Shown: one piece after another, positions 51,252 to 61,690 of the stretch | How positions within the stretch are numbered: the first letter of the stretch is position 1 | Layout of the letters: each line of letters begins with the position of its first letter | DNA from: Helichrysum umbraculigerum | Lineage: Eukaryota > Streptophyta > Magnoliopsida > Asterales > Asteraceae | NCBI GenBank assembly: GCA_949592205.1 | Contig: CATIUR010000003.1 | Span: 154,446,759-154,510,758, forward strand | Direction of reading: 5' to 3' | Length of the DNA stretch: 64,000 bases | Notes under the pieces: model-generated | Told to the model about the DNA's origin: nothing | The model's database searches: none | Seen by the model: the letters and a program-made list of their open reading frames with translations, nothing else | Translations under genes and position numbers: made by a program

Positions 51252-51915
51252 GAGTGAGGTTCAAATGGGAATGAGAATTTGTGTGAGAATAGGGGAATCA
51301 ATCTCAACCAATCATTTTCATCAAATACTCATATCCCTCACATTTTTGAAACTTAAATACCTCACAAACGGTAAGTCAGAAATTATAAAAATTGCACCAT
51401 AAAATTAAGCGTTTTCTCCTCTTCGATTTAAGATCCAACAAATTATAATTTTGACAACTTTTTTTTTCATCCTTTGTAGGTTTACAAATTACTACCACAT
51501 ATGTTAGTGTTGCGTTTAGGGATTACGGTCCCGAAACCCTAAACACTTTACGAAACTCTAAACCCTAAATCATACTAAACCCTAACCTTCTAAACCCTAT
51601 TAAACCCTAAACCCTAACCCTAACCCTAACCGCAAATCAAATGTACAATAAATTACTAACACATGTGTTACTAGTTTATAAAACCTACCAAAAAACGAAA
51701 AAAAAAAGTTGTCAAAAGTATGCCTTGAGGGACGGCAAATCGAAGAGGAGAAAACGCTGAATGTTATGGTGCAATTTTCATGATTTTTCGACTTGCCGTT
51801 TGTGAGATATTTAAGTTTCAAAAATATGGGGGAATGGGGTATTTGATGAAAATGAGTGGTTGAGATTAATTCCTTATTCTCACTTAAAATTGTTGTACTC
51901 ATTTGAACCTTATGC
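51252..51915. mobile_element. Mutator-like foldback element with telomere-like core, copy 2
   Basis: 664 bp with an exact 10-bp duplication TAATTATTTA (51242-51251, 51916-51925). Ends: GAGTGAGGTTCAAATGG and (inward) GCATAAGGTTCAAATGAG. Two inverted arms share the blocks of copy 1. A short AAACCCT core lies at 51530-51630. No gene. Confidence 0.88.
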
Positions 51916-51925
51916 TAATTATTTA

Positions 51926-52053
51926 TTAATACAATTCTTGATAATAATATCACTAAATTATTACGTACTAAAATTTATTCATTTTTCATTTTAAACCAAA
52001 AGCAAATTGATAACTGATAATTACAAGTATTTTTATGAATAGAACGAAAAGTA
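51926..52053. other. Short AT-rich spacer
   Basis: Only about 130 bp of ordinary AT-rich DNA separate the two foldback elements. Confidence 0.5.
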
Positions 52054-52063
52054 TTAAATATAA

Positions 52064-52429
52064 GAGTAAGGTTCAAACCCTAACCCCTAAACCCCAAACC
52101 CTAAACCTTAATCCCTAAACCTTAATCCCTAAACCCCAAACCCTAAACGCACTACTTTAACACGTGTTAGTAAATGTGAAACCCACCAAAAAAATGAAAA
52201 AAAAAAAAACTCGTCGAAAGTATGCCTTGAAGGATGGAAAATCGAAGAGGAGAAAACGTTGAATTTAATGGTGCAATTTTCATAATTTTTCGATTTGTCG
52301 TTTGTGAGATAATTGATGTTGGGGGTAAATGGGTTTTGTACATATGGAACATTCTTTTTGTACACATGGCTTGATATCATTGGTTCCCTCATTTTCACAC
52401 AAATTCATATTCTCATTTGAACCCTACCC
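52064..52429. mobile_element. Mutator-like foldback element, copy 3, left arm lost
   Basis: 366 bp with an exact 10-bp duplication TTAAATATAA (52054-52063, 52430-52439). The left end keeps only 'gagtaaggttcaaa' and runs straight into AAACCCT repeats (52074-52148); the right arm is complete. Since both target copies match exactly, the asymmetric form probably inserted as such or lost its arm cleanly after insertion. Confidence 0.85.
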
Positions 52430-52439
52430 TTAAATATAA

Positions 52440-52851
52440 ATATGTTTTTGTTATAAGAAAAAACTAAGAGAAAATTATACCGTTCGTCCCTATGGTTGTA
52501 TTCAAAAAACCTGTTTCGTCCTTTACATTTTTTAATTACGTGGATCATCCTTTAGTTTTGAAAGTAGTTTCGGGGTTAGTCCTTTACATGCACGGACGTC
52601 TAAGTCCTCTGTTAACCCAAAAAACGTGCATCTCACGTGAGGGTATGTTGGTCTTTTCCATTTATCCCTTTTATCTCTTTTCTATTGCCGCTTAATAATT
52701 CATAAAGATCATTTCATAAAAATTGAAACTCAATCGTCAAATTCTTCCACCATACCAAAAACCCTAACTTTGAAATCCACTGCATTCGATCAAAAATTAT
52801 CGAATCAAAACCCTAACTGCACAGAGACAAAGGCAATTAGAGCATAAAAGT
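52440..52851 (+). mobile_element. 5' terminal region of a Mutator-like (MULE) element
   Basis: From about 52480 the sequence has the 'ttcgtccctatggttgtatt' and 'agtcctttacatg' phrases typical of MULE terminal regions in this plant group, leading into the PB1-domain gene. The far end lies beyond the Gypsy-3 insertion and outside the window, so the TSD cannot be checked. Confidence 0.5.
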
Positions 52852-53629
52852 ATGGTGATTCCACTGTACATGATACGAAAATCAGATCATTACGTTGATG
52901 TAAACTTAATTTATGGTTAGTTATATGATCTCTTTACTTTATGTTTATCATTGGAACACATTCATGAAGAAATATTAGTAAAGTTGGTTTTTTTATGATT
53001 TTTTTTAACTTGGTCATTTACAGAGCACAAGCCAGGCCATTTCTCCATTGAGCTACACCATGGTGATTACTTTACCAAACACCCTAAAAGGAGGTATGTA
53101 AACGGTAAAATCAATTACGTTGATACGATTGATATTGATAAATTCTCAGTTCTCGAGTTACATGATATTATGGAGGATTTAGGGTATGATGGACATAAGG
53201 TGATATACTACCATTTTCTGAGGCCAAACATGGATTTAGATTACGGACTATGCGCATTAAGGACTGATACAAATCTTTGTAAGTTGAGTAGTTATGTGAA
53301 TAGGACTAAGCTAATTGCCATGTATACTGAACATGAGAAGACTAATCTAGATACTTGTGAAGGTGATCTAATTAAGCAGAGTCAGACTTGTGTACATAAT
53401 AAAGGTGATGAAATTTATCAAACACAAGCTATTGTAATTGAGCAAGGTCAAAGTAGTGGTGTTGAGCAGGTTCAAAGTAGTGGACTTTATAAAATTTGAC
53501 CCTCTTTTATACGCTCATGCATTTGACGATGACTTTGACCCCTTTATAACAGCCTTAGAGTTTTGTCGAGAGTATCTCATGAAGAGAAATGTGAATGTTT
53601 TGAAAGTCATTGACAAGTGTGATGGACCA
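52852..53629 (+). pseudogene. PB1-like-domain gene of a MULE, truncated by Gypsy-3
   Basis: Exon 1 is 52852-52915 (ATG, MVIPLYMIRKSDHYVDVNLIY). A 108-bp intron with GT...AG ends (52916-53023) splits a Glu codon. Exon 2 continues HKPGHFSIELHHGDYFTK and so on through a conserved block to about residue 110, then a Gln/Ser-rich stretch. This matches the PB1-like N-terminal domain found ahead of MULE transposases in composites. The frame ends at TGA 53497-53499, but homologous-looking sequence (DDDFDPF) continues in another frame from about 53485, so a one-base shift is likely there. Gypsy-3 inserts at 53629; the transposase catalytic part is not in the window. Confidence 0.72.
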
Positions 53630-56600
53630 TGTCGTGCCCCCAGCGGTCGGTCGGATTTTACTCCGATCGTTGGTCCGGCCACCGAGACACACGGCAGGGT
53701 AGTTTTAATATTTATAATAGTCGGGGGGAGCCTAATCCTCCGTACTACCTACTGGGACTGGTACGAATACCTGATACGAGTAAGCGGTAAGAATGATCCA
53801 GGGTCGTTCCTCACAACGGTAGAATTGAAACAGAGCTAGTTCTGATAAGTCGGTATTTAAGCTAGGGTTTTGATAAGTTGGAGGGGTTTTGTTTTGGTTT
53901 TTAATTAAACTAAATTACTGAAACTAATAAAACATAAAACTAAAGGGAGACTAGCATATATAACACTTAAGGATAACGAAGACGTGGTTCACCATGACTT
54001 AGAATAGTTGTTGTGATATTTTAGTTTGAAAACATCTTTTAAAGATTTGTGTCTTGCGTTCACGTAGATACCCTGTGGTGTAAACACTAGTACCCTACTG
54101 ATCAGATAAACCGATCAGTATGTCACTGAGTACTAGGCTGTCAAGATTCTGATCAGATCGGACTGTCTTGAAACCCCCCTCACCGTCTCTTATGATGAGA
54201 CCAAGTGACCCTCCAGATGGGGTGCAGGAATAAGGCGACAGTCCGCAATTTATCCACTGATCTTTCTAAACACAGACAAAGATATCTAAGCTAGGCAAGA
54301 CATTTAAGATTTAAGACAGGTGGTGACTGATTACTAATACATTAATGGTTGTGATTGAGTTCAGCGTTATTCGGCTGTGATGCAGTCTTCAACTTACAGG
54401 TTTTCCACAGTTACATTGTGTATTAACCCGTTTTACAGTCTTTCCTGGATCACAGACTCAGCCAGGATGTAATACAGTGTTCAGCCTACGGCCTTTCCAC
54501 GGCTTACCGGATACTCGGACGTTTTAGGGCTTTATCCTGGATTACATACTTTACAGCCATCTGAACTCAATATATCTAAGCTTGTATTACATTAAAACCA
54601 TCTATGATAGCTAAACAACCCGTTCACTTTATAAATCCCAGCCCAATAAATCCCTGATTAATTCACGGTGTACTATACGATAAGTTGGGCAGTATTTCCA
54701 CAGCTTCAGAATCAGACCATGTTTATTTCGGAAAACATATATAGGTAGTGACCGTTTGATCAATGGTTAGCTACTCCTTGTCATAAAGGTTCTAACCACG
54801 TTTATTGGAGGAAAGGCGATAGTTTAGTTTAAAATCATAAATGTATAGTTAAACAGCACCACAAGTTTTCAAACCTATCTGTATTACATTTATCATGTTT
54901 ATGAAAACATAATCATTAAGGCAGCAACAGTGTTATTGTATGTTTAGTATGCAGTACCTAAGTAACAATCAAACAAGAACATGCAATAGGACGAAATACT
55001 AGCATCACAGTACTGACCTAAGGATTACATCATGGGTACCCCGGAAGTTGTCCCAAAGATACACAACAGATAAGCATGAACCTAATCTATCTCTAATCCT
55101 ATGCTTCGTGTCCCTCACAGATATGTTTCAATCAAAGGAACAACGACCATGTTGAGTTCATTGATCATCATACACAGAATAGGTTGCAATCCTACTTCTA
55201 GCAATTGGTTAGGTTCTAGGGAGGAGGATACAAACCACAGCATAAGTTGGACAGATAAACGGGTAGAGGTTTAGCTTATAAGTTCACAAACAATTGTAAT
55301 ATATAATAATTAGGAACATTATTCCACAACGGATTGTGCCCACGACTTTCATAGCTTCCACGTTCCGTACTACACACATTCGTGATGATTCCGACGCTAT
55401 ACAAATGAAAGCCGTATAACGTTACATCCGTTGTTTCATAATGGTGTTATCCCAATTAGATATATCACAACAAACTACTCACTAATCATTGCAAACATAC
55501 AAGCACACTACTCACAATGCATAACAATAAACATTTCTAATATTAATAAATCACATACATCAAACAAGAACAATATGACAAATTAATAATAGAAAGGATA
55601 GAAAATACCGATAAGAATTGCGAGCAGAATAACACTTGTATTTCTTCATTAATATCCAAGCATTACATAAGCTAGCCTCTACTAATTAACTACATAATTA
55701 ATCTACTCCTAATCTTCTCTCTAGTTCTCCTCTAACTCCTAAGAGTAGTGCTAGAGAGAGAAACTAGAGAGAAGAACTAATTACCTACTAATTCTCCTCT
55801 AACTCCTAAGAGCAGTGCTAGAGAGAGAATGCTAACCTAAATCTAGAGAGAGAAAGTTTAGAGAGAGAAAGTGTGAAATGTAAGGTGTGTTTGTGTGTGA
55901 GGTGTGTTGAAAATGAATGAGGATGCCCTCTATTTATAGGGAAAGAGTAGGAAGCTTGGTAAAAGTCACAAAGCATGAAGAACAAGCATCAAAGCGCATA
56001 CGGGGGGTATCGGACCAATGGGGGGGGGGGTTCAAATGGCACTTTCCAAGGCATAAGGTCCCGTATACGGCACCCTGGAGGGGGTATACGGCCCTTGGCA
56101 GGGGGTATACGGCCCTTAGCAGGGGGTATACGGCACCTAGGGGCCGTATACGGGGGGGTGGTGTCCCGTTTGCCCTCCGCTGATTCTTCGGTTGCTTGGT
56201 TCGTCCGTATCTTCTTCGTTCGAGCTCCGTTTTGCTTGATTCTTGCGCCGTTGGATTCGTTTTTCCGTTTCGCTTCTAATGACACTATGTTTGCCAAATT
56301 TGGAAGTGGTTGACTTTTACGCGTTCCGGTTTACGATCGGCGAGCTTCCGAGCTTCATATCTTCCTCGTTCTTCATCCGTTTCTTCTGATTCTTTCACCT
56401 CCGGTCTTGCATTTTCCTATGGAATCATAAAATATGAATTAAGATCTAATTACATAAGAAAATCAAGAAGGGAATATTTAAGGTGATAGTTTTGCCTCGG
56501 TTTGCGTGTTATTTGGACGTTTTAACCGATTTTTGCAGCAACGTCTATATTTAGACTACCTTGGTGATTTTTAGAAAATAATGATGGTTTAGAAATGTTT

Positions 56601-56665
56601 TCACCAAAGAATAGTCCAAAAAGTGCGGAAATATGTACTTTAAAAACATTACTTTTTAGGTCACA
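53630..56665 (-). repeat. 3' LTR of Gypsy-3 (left in window)
   Basis: 3036 bp; on the minus strand it starts TGTGACCTAAAAAG and ends GGGGGCACGACA. It has a minus-strand TATA box (CTATAAATA) near 55931-55939, two copies of 'aactcctaagagyagtgcta' (about 55735 and 55800), and a palindromic minisatellite at 56060-56155. Frames on both strands through the minisatellite are not genes. Confidence 0.9.
56060..56155. repeat. Minisatellite with 'ccgtatacgg' palindrome
   Basis: About four copies of a 21-22 bp unit (gtatacggcccttagcaggg type), each with a palindromic 'cgtatacg' core, lying just upstream of the minus-strand TATA box. A 10-base G run is nearby (56020-56030). Confidence 0.85.
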
Positions 56666-59600
56666 TCAAGTATCCCACACTTAGAAGTTGCTTGTCCTCA
56701 AGCAACAACTCAGTTATGTCCGATGAAAACATTTTTATAATAGTTTGGGTGAGTTAAAACATTTCCAAGAAGTCAACACTTTGTCGTATGGGAAAATTAT
56801 TTAGAGAACACAGGGAAAGTTAAGATGATCCTTCCAGAAATAAGTACTGACTTTCCCAGGCATACTTTCCAAATCTCGTGATCTTGGAGTATACATGACT
56901 AGGCGATCTCACTAAAGGTGGTCACTCAATTCACTCATAGTGTATCGGGTTTTCTATCATTCTAGCACAATTGAAATCGCTCAAATAGCCAGTCATGCAG
57001 CACTCATCATCATAGGCTTGGTCGAGAATCGGATCTCCACCACTTAGGAAGAGGATGGCGCTAATTATCCCAAGACATTCAAGTGGGTTGTAATGTTTGT
57101 GAGGGTTAAGGGGTATGGATAGTGGTGATTTTTGGTTGAAAAGGGTTGCTTATCTTAGGCATCCTAAGAATCATGAAAAACTTATTGTTTAATTGAGGAG
57201 ATAGCTACTCGTATTTCATCGGATCTTTCTTTGAATGATTGATACTTTGAAGCACTTAGCTTTATTTTCTTTTCTTTTTCTTTTCTCTATTTTTCTGCTT
57301 TTTATTTTCTTTTTCTTTCTTCAGAACTTCTTTGCCAGAGAATTTCCGAGGATATTTTTCTTTTGCTTTTCTTTCGGAAATCTTTTCTTTCTTATCACGG
57401 ACTTCTTCGAGTCTTTTCTTCTGGTGCCAATTTTTCGCACCTTTGACTTTCTTCAATTTTGGTGAACACGAAGGAGTAGATCAATTCAGAAGAAGATTCT
57501 TCAAGATGTTTTTCATAATCCTCAGAAATTCCAAGATAAGTTGTTGGAAATTTTGGATAAGTGGGTTAAAGATGTAGGGTTTTGAAGAATTGAAAGGTTT
57601 AGGCTCAACAGGGTTTTCTAAGCGGATCATCGATACTAAAAATGAGTATCGGAAGGGTTTTAGACTTGAAAAGATATGTGAAAATGGGTTAAATCCTAAG
57701 GAATGTCGAGATCATTTAATTGCACCTATACCGCGTACGGTACTCACCAATGTGGTCTCGAAATGTATGTCAGGAACAAGTTCTAACTTAGAGATACTAG
57801 CATCGGCACACACAAGAAATGAACAATGTAGCATTTAAAATGAATGCTTTTAAGGCTCAAAACCTCACTGCAAATAGGGTTGTATGTACCTAGCCATGCT
57901 CCTTTAGATTATCACTACTTATTTAAGAAATTTCTACCTTAATTTCCCAAATGTTCCTGAATAACTAACTCATATTAGAAATGGATCCTCTTGAAAGGTG
58001 TTATAACTCAAAAATAGTAGAGCTAATCGAATGATTTGACCCATACTTTATTAGTTTTGTTTAAAAATTTTGAAAATTTTGAGGAACATTTTCTAAGTTG
58101 AGCTATTCGGACATAAAAATCTGTAAACATCCAATCCAAGGTATTCTATACCTGCTATCCCACACTTAGAGGAACATTGTCCCTAATGTTCTCTTGAGTT
58201 GAGATTGTACAGTAAAGTGTAATCCCACACTTAGAGTTTGAACATATAGAAAATGTTACTCAAGTGTATGTAATGGGCTGGAATCCCACACTTAGTAATA
58301 AGCTTTAGGATAGAGTATAGATTACTTCTTAGATTAACATGCTAACCAAGCAAAATTTAAATCAAGAGACGGAGTGAAGGTTTAGGAAACTCCCCAGATA
58401 ACGATTAACGTTATGAAGCTGAGATCGGTAATTGAGAAGAGAAGAGTCGAAGTGATTCTTGCTCCACTACTTGCATGAAAAATCGCTTAGCTTCAGACGT
58501 GTCGATCTGGAAGTCGGTACCAAGAGTCCAAACTCAGCAATGAATCATCCCATAATGTAAGTGGAGATTCTTATTAGTGAATCCCACACTTTAGTGTTTA
58601 AGATGTGGAAACGATTCTTGCTAAGTGTGTGTAATGTGGGATGGAATCCCACACTTAAGTCTTTGAAGATCATTGGCACGCGCGAGCTTTGAGAGAAGAT
58701 AGACCACGCTCCTTCCCTTAGAGATGTATGTAAGATCTGTGGTCCGCAGGTGTGTGAGCTTGTTTATCTGCCTTTGATTCCACGGTTTCTTTCTTGAAAG
58801 CTCGTCATCTCTTGGATCCTCCAGTCATCCAACATTCACTCAAATCACCAACTTCTCTTGAAAATAACTAAGACTAAAAGGATAGATTGTAGAAAATGAA
58901 GCGAAGTGATGTCGCCCTCCGGACACAAGCAGAATCAGCCAAGAAACACCAACTGTTTGATAACCCAAGATTTTCACTGACAAACTGATGTAATGCATCT
59001 TATGTTTGTTCTTTATCGGGAGAGATCTCCAGTTTCCAATTTAATCCTATATTTATTCCTTCATATGAATGGTCCCTGATGGTGATGGTTGTATGTGTGA
59101 AGGGGTGGATGGATGGGTGAATGTGGGTGGATATGGTGATGGTGGATGGTAGTGTTGGTTTTTGGGTTCCATTATATGGCAAGGTTTAGCTGTATGATTT
59201 GGAATTTGTGGGCACAAGTGGTGAGAATTGAGCTAATCAACTTGATGAACTAGTCATACACAACTAGAAATCATCTTCGTATCCAGAAGTGTCATCTCTT
59301 GTTCCCTACAAAGCAATGCTCCAGAAATTCCCAAATTTAATGAACTATAAGCTCCCCGTGTCTTCTTTCCATTATTCTCGAAGATTCTTTATCCATAGGC
59401 ATCAGTCCCTGTCTGTTAGGCATTTGTACAAGTAGAACAAACAAATGTGGTCTAACAAACAAGTGATTATTCTCCAAATCATAGATTCACTGGTTTGCGA
59501 AGAACCTATCAAAGTAAGTGCTTTGTAGATGAAACAAACTAGTGTATGACTTGGAGTCTAATCCCACACAAAAAAGTGTTAGTTGCCTATAGTTTCACTG

Positions 59601-60162
59601 CAGCACAAATAGCAGGTATGGAAGCACTAGCATGAGCATTTAAATCAGGCAACCAAGTATAAAGATTTCCAAAGCACATATTTTTAAACGAGTTCGAGCA
59701 TAATACACATGTTAACATACAAATCAGGTTTTCAGATGAATCATTTAAGGATCTTGTATGTATGTTCACATAAACATATGTAAGTACCTCCAATGCTCGA
59801 AATATGTGAGTGGTGTTTAAGGTGACTAAGGTTCCTAATCCTCATTCTAGTAGGTTTCCAAAGTTTGTGAGTGAAGGGGATATTAAGAACTTGAGATTTT
59901 AGATAATGGTAAAAATTGGATATTGCAATAGAGTTCAAACAAGCGGGAGTAGGAAGTTTTAAAGTTTGACAAAAATTGGACTTTTAATGGGGCAATTTTG
60001 CAAACAATCCTATTTGTTCATAAAATAGAAAATTTGGAACATTCATTTTAGGGTTTCAACTTCTACTTATTGGATTAGCTAATATTACCAAAACTAAGTT
60101 AAACACGGGTTGCCTCCCGAGAAGCGCTTGTTTTTGTTCGAGTCTCTAGCTTGACTCTAGCA
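56666..60162 (-). other. Non-coding internal region of Gypsy-3 with repeated PPT-like motif
   Basis: No supported gene in 3.5 kb. On the minus strand the LTR is preceded by 'taagtgtgggatacttga', the expected polypurine-type tract. The same 'ctaagtgtgggat' phrase recurs at about 58155, 58224, 58286, 58584, 58650 and 56686. A C/T-rich stretch at 57262-57335 creates spurious frames. 59090-59150 is a 'ggtgatggtgga'-type repeat. Confidence 0.7.
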
Positions 60163-61461
60163 CTACATATCGGGTAATCCTAGAGGCTCCCTAGCATCCA
60201 TCAGTAGACACAAGGGGAAGTATTGGAACATACCTAAAAGTTTAAAGCAAATTAAGGCCAGGGTATGTCCAATATAAGGAGATGGTTCGAAGTGAGGGAA
60301 TTGTTCTACCGGAGGTACCACAAATCTCTCAACTTCTACTTCCTCCTTGGTCAGAATGGGTTGGTCAAAGGAATCCTCACCTCTAAATGATGTATAGGAC
60401 ATTATATGGTTGAGAGAGGGTTTGAAGGGAAACCATGACGCAGAACCCACCTTGCTTCTTATGGTCTTTTGGTCAATGATAGTGTTGTACTCTGGGCATG
60501 GAGGTGGGACAGTATCCGTTTTTGTCTCCAATCTTGTAGCAACATTATCATCAACTACTTGGTCTAAGGCAATTGAGGGTTCAACTAGATCATTGGGTGA
60601 TTCATTCGGAAAGATAAGTGGGACAGTGTCAACCACAACTTGTTGCGGAATGTTGTCAACCACGTCGGTTTGAATTGGAATGAGATCACTTCTCAGAGTC
60701 GGTGCGCATTCCCCCGGTCCTTTTGAAGCTGGGTCTTCTGTGTAAATCTCCATCTCCGGGCTCTCTACTTCTATCTCTTCGTCTACCTCGTCATCCTCGT
60801 TACTCCGGTTGGAAGTTTCAAGTTGCCATGACTCGGAAAGTTCCTCTAGAATGAACTCCTCATCGGTCTCGGACGTAGATAGGTTGAGAATGGGTGGAAG
60901 TGGGGATTTAGAAGATTGGGTAGGTGAAGGGTTTGAAGGAAGTTTGTAACCGGACTCATGAGAATGAAGGTCTAAATCAAGTGTTGTAGTAGATGTGGTG
61001 TGTGAGTGCCTATCATCTTCCTGTAGCCAATAATCAGTTGTAGCTTGATCCCTAGTTTCATTACTTCTCGCTTCGACTAGTGTTTCTATTTTAGACATCT
61101 TATCAGTACATCTTCTAAGAATGTCCTCTTGGTCTTTAAATGATTGTTCAAGTCGGTTGCAAAAAGATGAAAACATATCTCTCAAGTTAGAACTCTCACA
61201 TGGTTGTGGTTCAAATACAGGGTAAGATGATTGTTGGTAGACATTGAATGGTCCAGGATAGTAAGGCTGGTATTGATGTGTTTGGACAGCATAAGGGTCA
61301 TAATGATGTTGAGATTGAGGATCTAAGTACCCTATGTTATCCGAATAATTCATACTATTCCCTTGACATTCATTATCTACGTAGGCATTACTCCTGCATC
61401 TATACTCGATTGATTTAGCAAGACTTTCAATTTGATCTTTTAGTTGTTGTTGAGTTGCCAT
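60163..61461 (-). CDS. Gypsy-3 internal ORF, 432 aa, unknown function
   Basis: An uninterrupted minus-strand frame about 200 bp after the primer site, where gag would be expected. N-terminus: a short helix (MATQQQLKDQIESLAKSIEY), then a Tyr/Gln/Pro-rich region, a helical segment near 95-130 (MFSSFCNRLEQSFKDQEDIL), a long acidic Ser/Thr-rich middle, and a C-terminal block that is more ordered (ALICFKLLGMFQYFPLCLL then MDAREPLGLPDM at the end). No zinc knuckle, protease or polymerase motif. It is followed by 'cttctcgggaggcaaccc', a phrase typical after such ORFs in Tat/LARD-type elements. Possibly a highly diverged gag or accessory protein. Confidence 0.6.
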   Translation of the reverse strand: MATQQQLKDQIESLAKSIEYRCRSNAYVDNECQGNSMNYSDNIGYLDPQSQHHYDPYAVQTHQYQPYYPGPFNVYQQSSYPVFEPQPCESSNLRDMFSSFCNRLEQSFKDQEDILRRCTDKMSKIETLVEARSNETRDQATTDYWLQEDDRHSHTTSTTTLDLDLHSHESGYKLPSNPSPTQSSKSPLPPILNLSTSETDEEFILEELSESWQLETSNRSNEDDEVDEEIEVESPEMEIYTEDPASKGPGECAPTLRSDLIPIQTDVVDNIPQQVVVDTVPLIFPNESPNDLVEPSIALDQVVDDNVATRLETKTDTVPPPCPEYNTIIDQKTIRSKVGSASWFPFKPSLNHIMSYTSFRGEDSFDQPILTKEEVEVERFVVPPVEQFPHFEPSPYIGHTLALICFKLLGMFQYFPLCLLMDAREPLGLPDM

Positions 61462-61666
61462 TTGCCCAAGTTTTCAGAAAAAGACAGCACACGAAGAAGG
61501 TTTAAGAATTAAAGTAGTAGTATGGAGGGAAGTTATTCTAAGCTAATCTAAGCTAACTACGCTAATCTACGGGCAGAAAGTAACTTCTGACAAGGAAGGT
61601 GAATCCAAGTCAAAAAGGATCGCTTAAAAACTAATTTATCTAAACAGGCTCCGAATCGTACTACCA
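61462..61666 (-). other. Leader of Gypsy-3
   Basis: Short untranslated stretch between primer site and ORF on the minus strand. It has a direct repeat of 'ctaatctaagcta' type sequence near 61540. Confidence 0.55.
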
Positions 61667-61684
61667 TCCCCGGCAGCGGCGCCA
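61667..61684 (-). other. Primer binding site of Gypsy-3 (tRNA-Asp type)
   Basis: Minus strand TGGCGCCGCTGCCGGGGA, complementary to the 3' end of plant tRNA-Asp with one mismatch. Elements of the Athila/Tat branch use this class of primer. It fixes the element's orientation as minus. Confidence 0.85.
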
Positions 61685-61690
61685 AAAACT

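Noticed and set aside
53438..53839. 133-codon frame from the MULE gene into the Gypsy-3 LTR
   Set aside because: It crosses the insertion boundary at 53629/53630; only the first part is MULE-derived and the rest is LTR.
55917..56313. Frames of 88-112 codons in the Gypsy-3 LTR
   Set aside because: They run through a palindromic minisatellite on both strands; repeat artefacts.
57235..57465. 76-codon Phe-rich frame and 64-codon Lys-rich frame
   Set aside because: Translations of a C/T-rich low-complexity stretch inside non-coding retrotransposon DNA.
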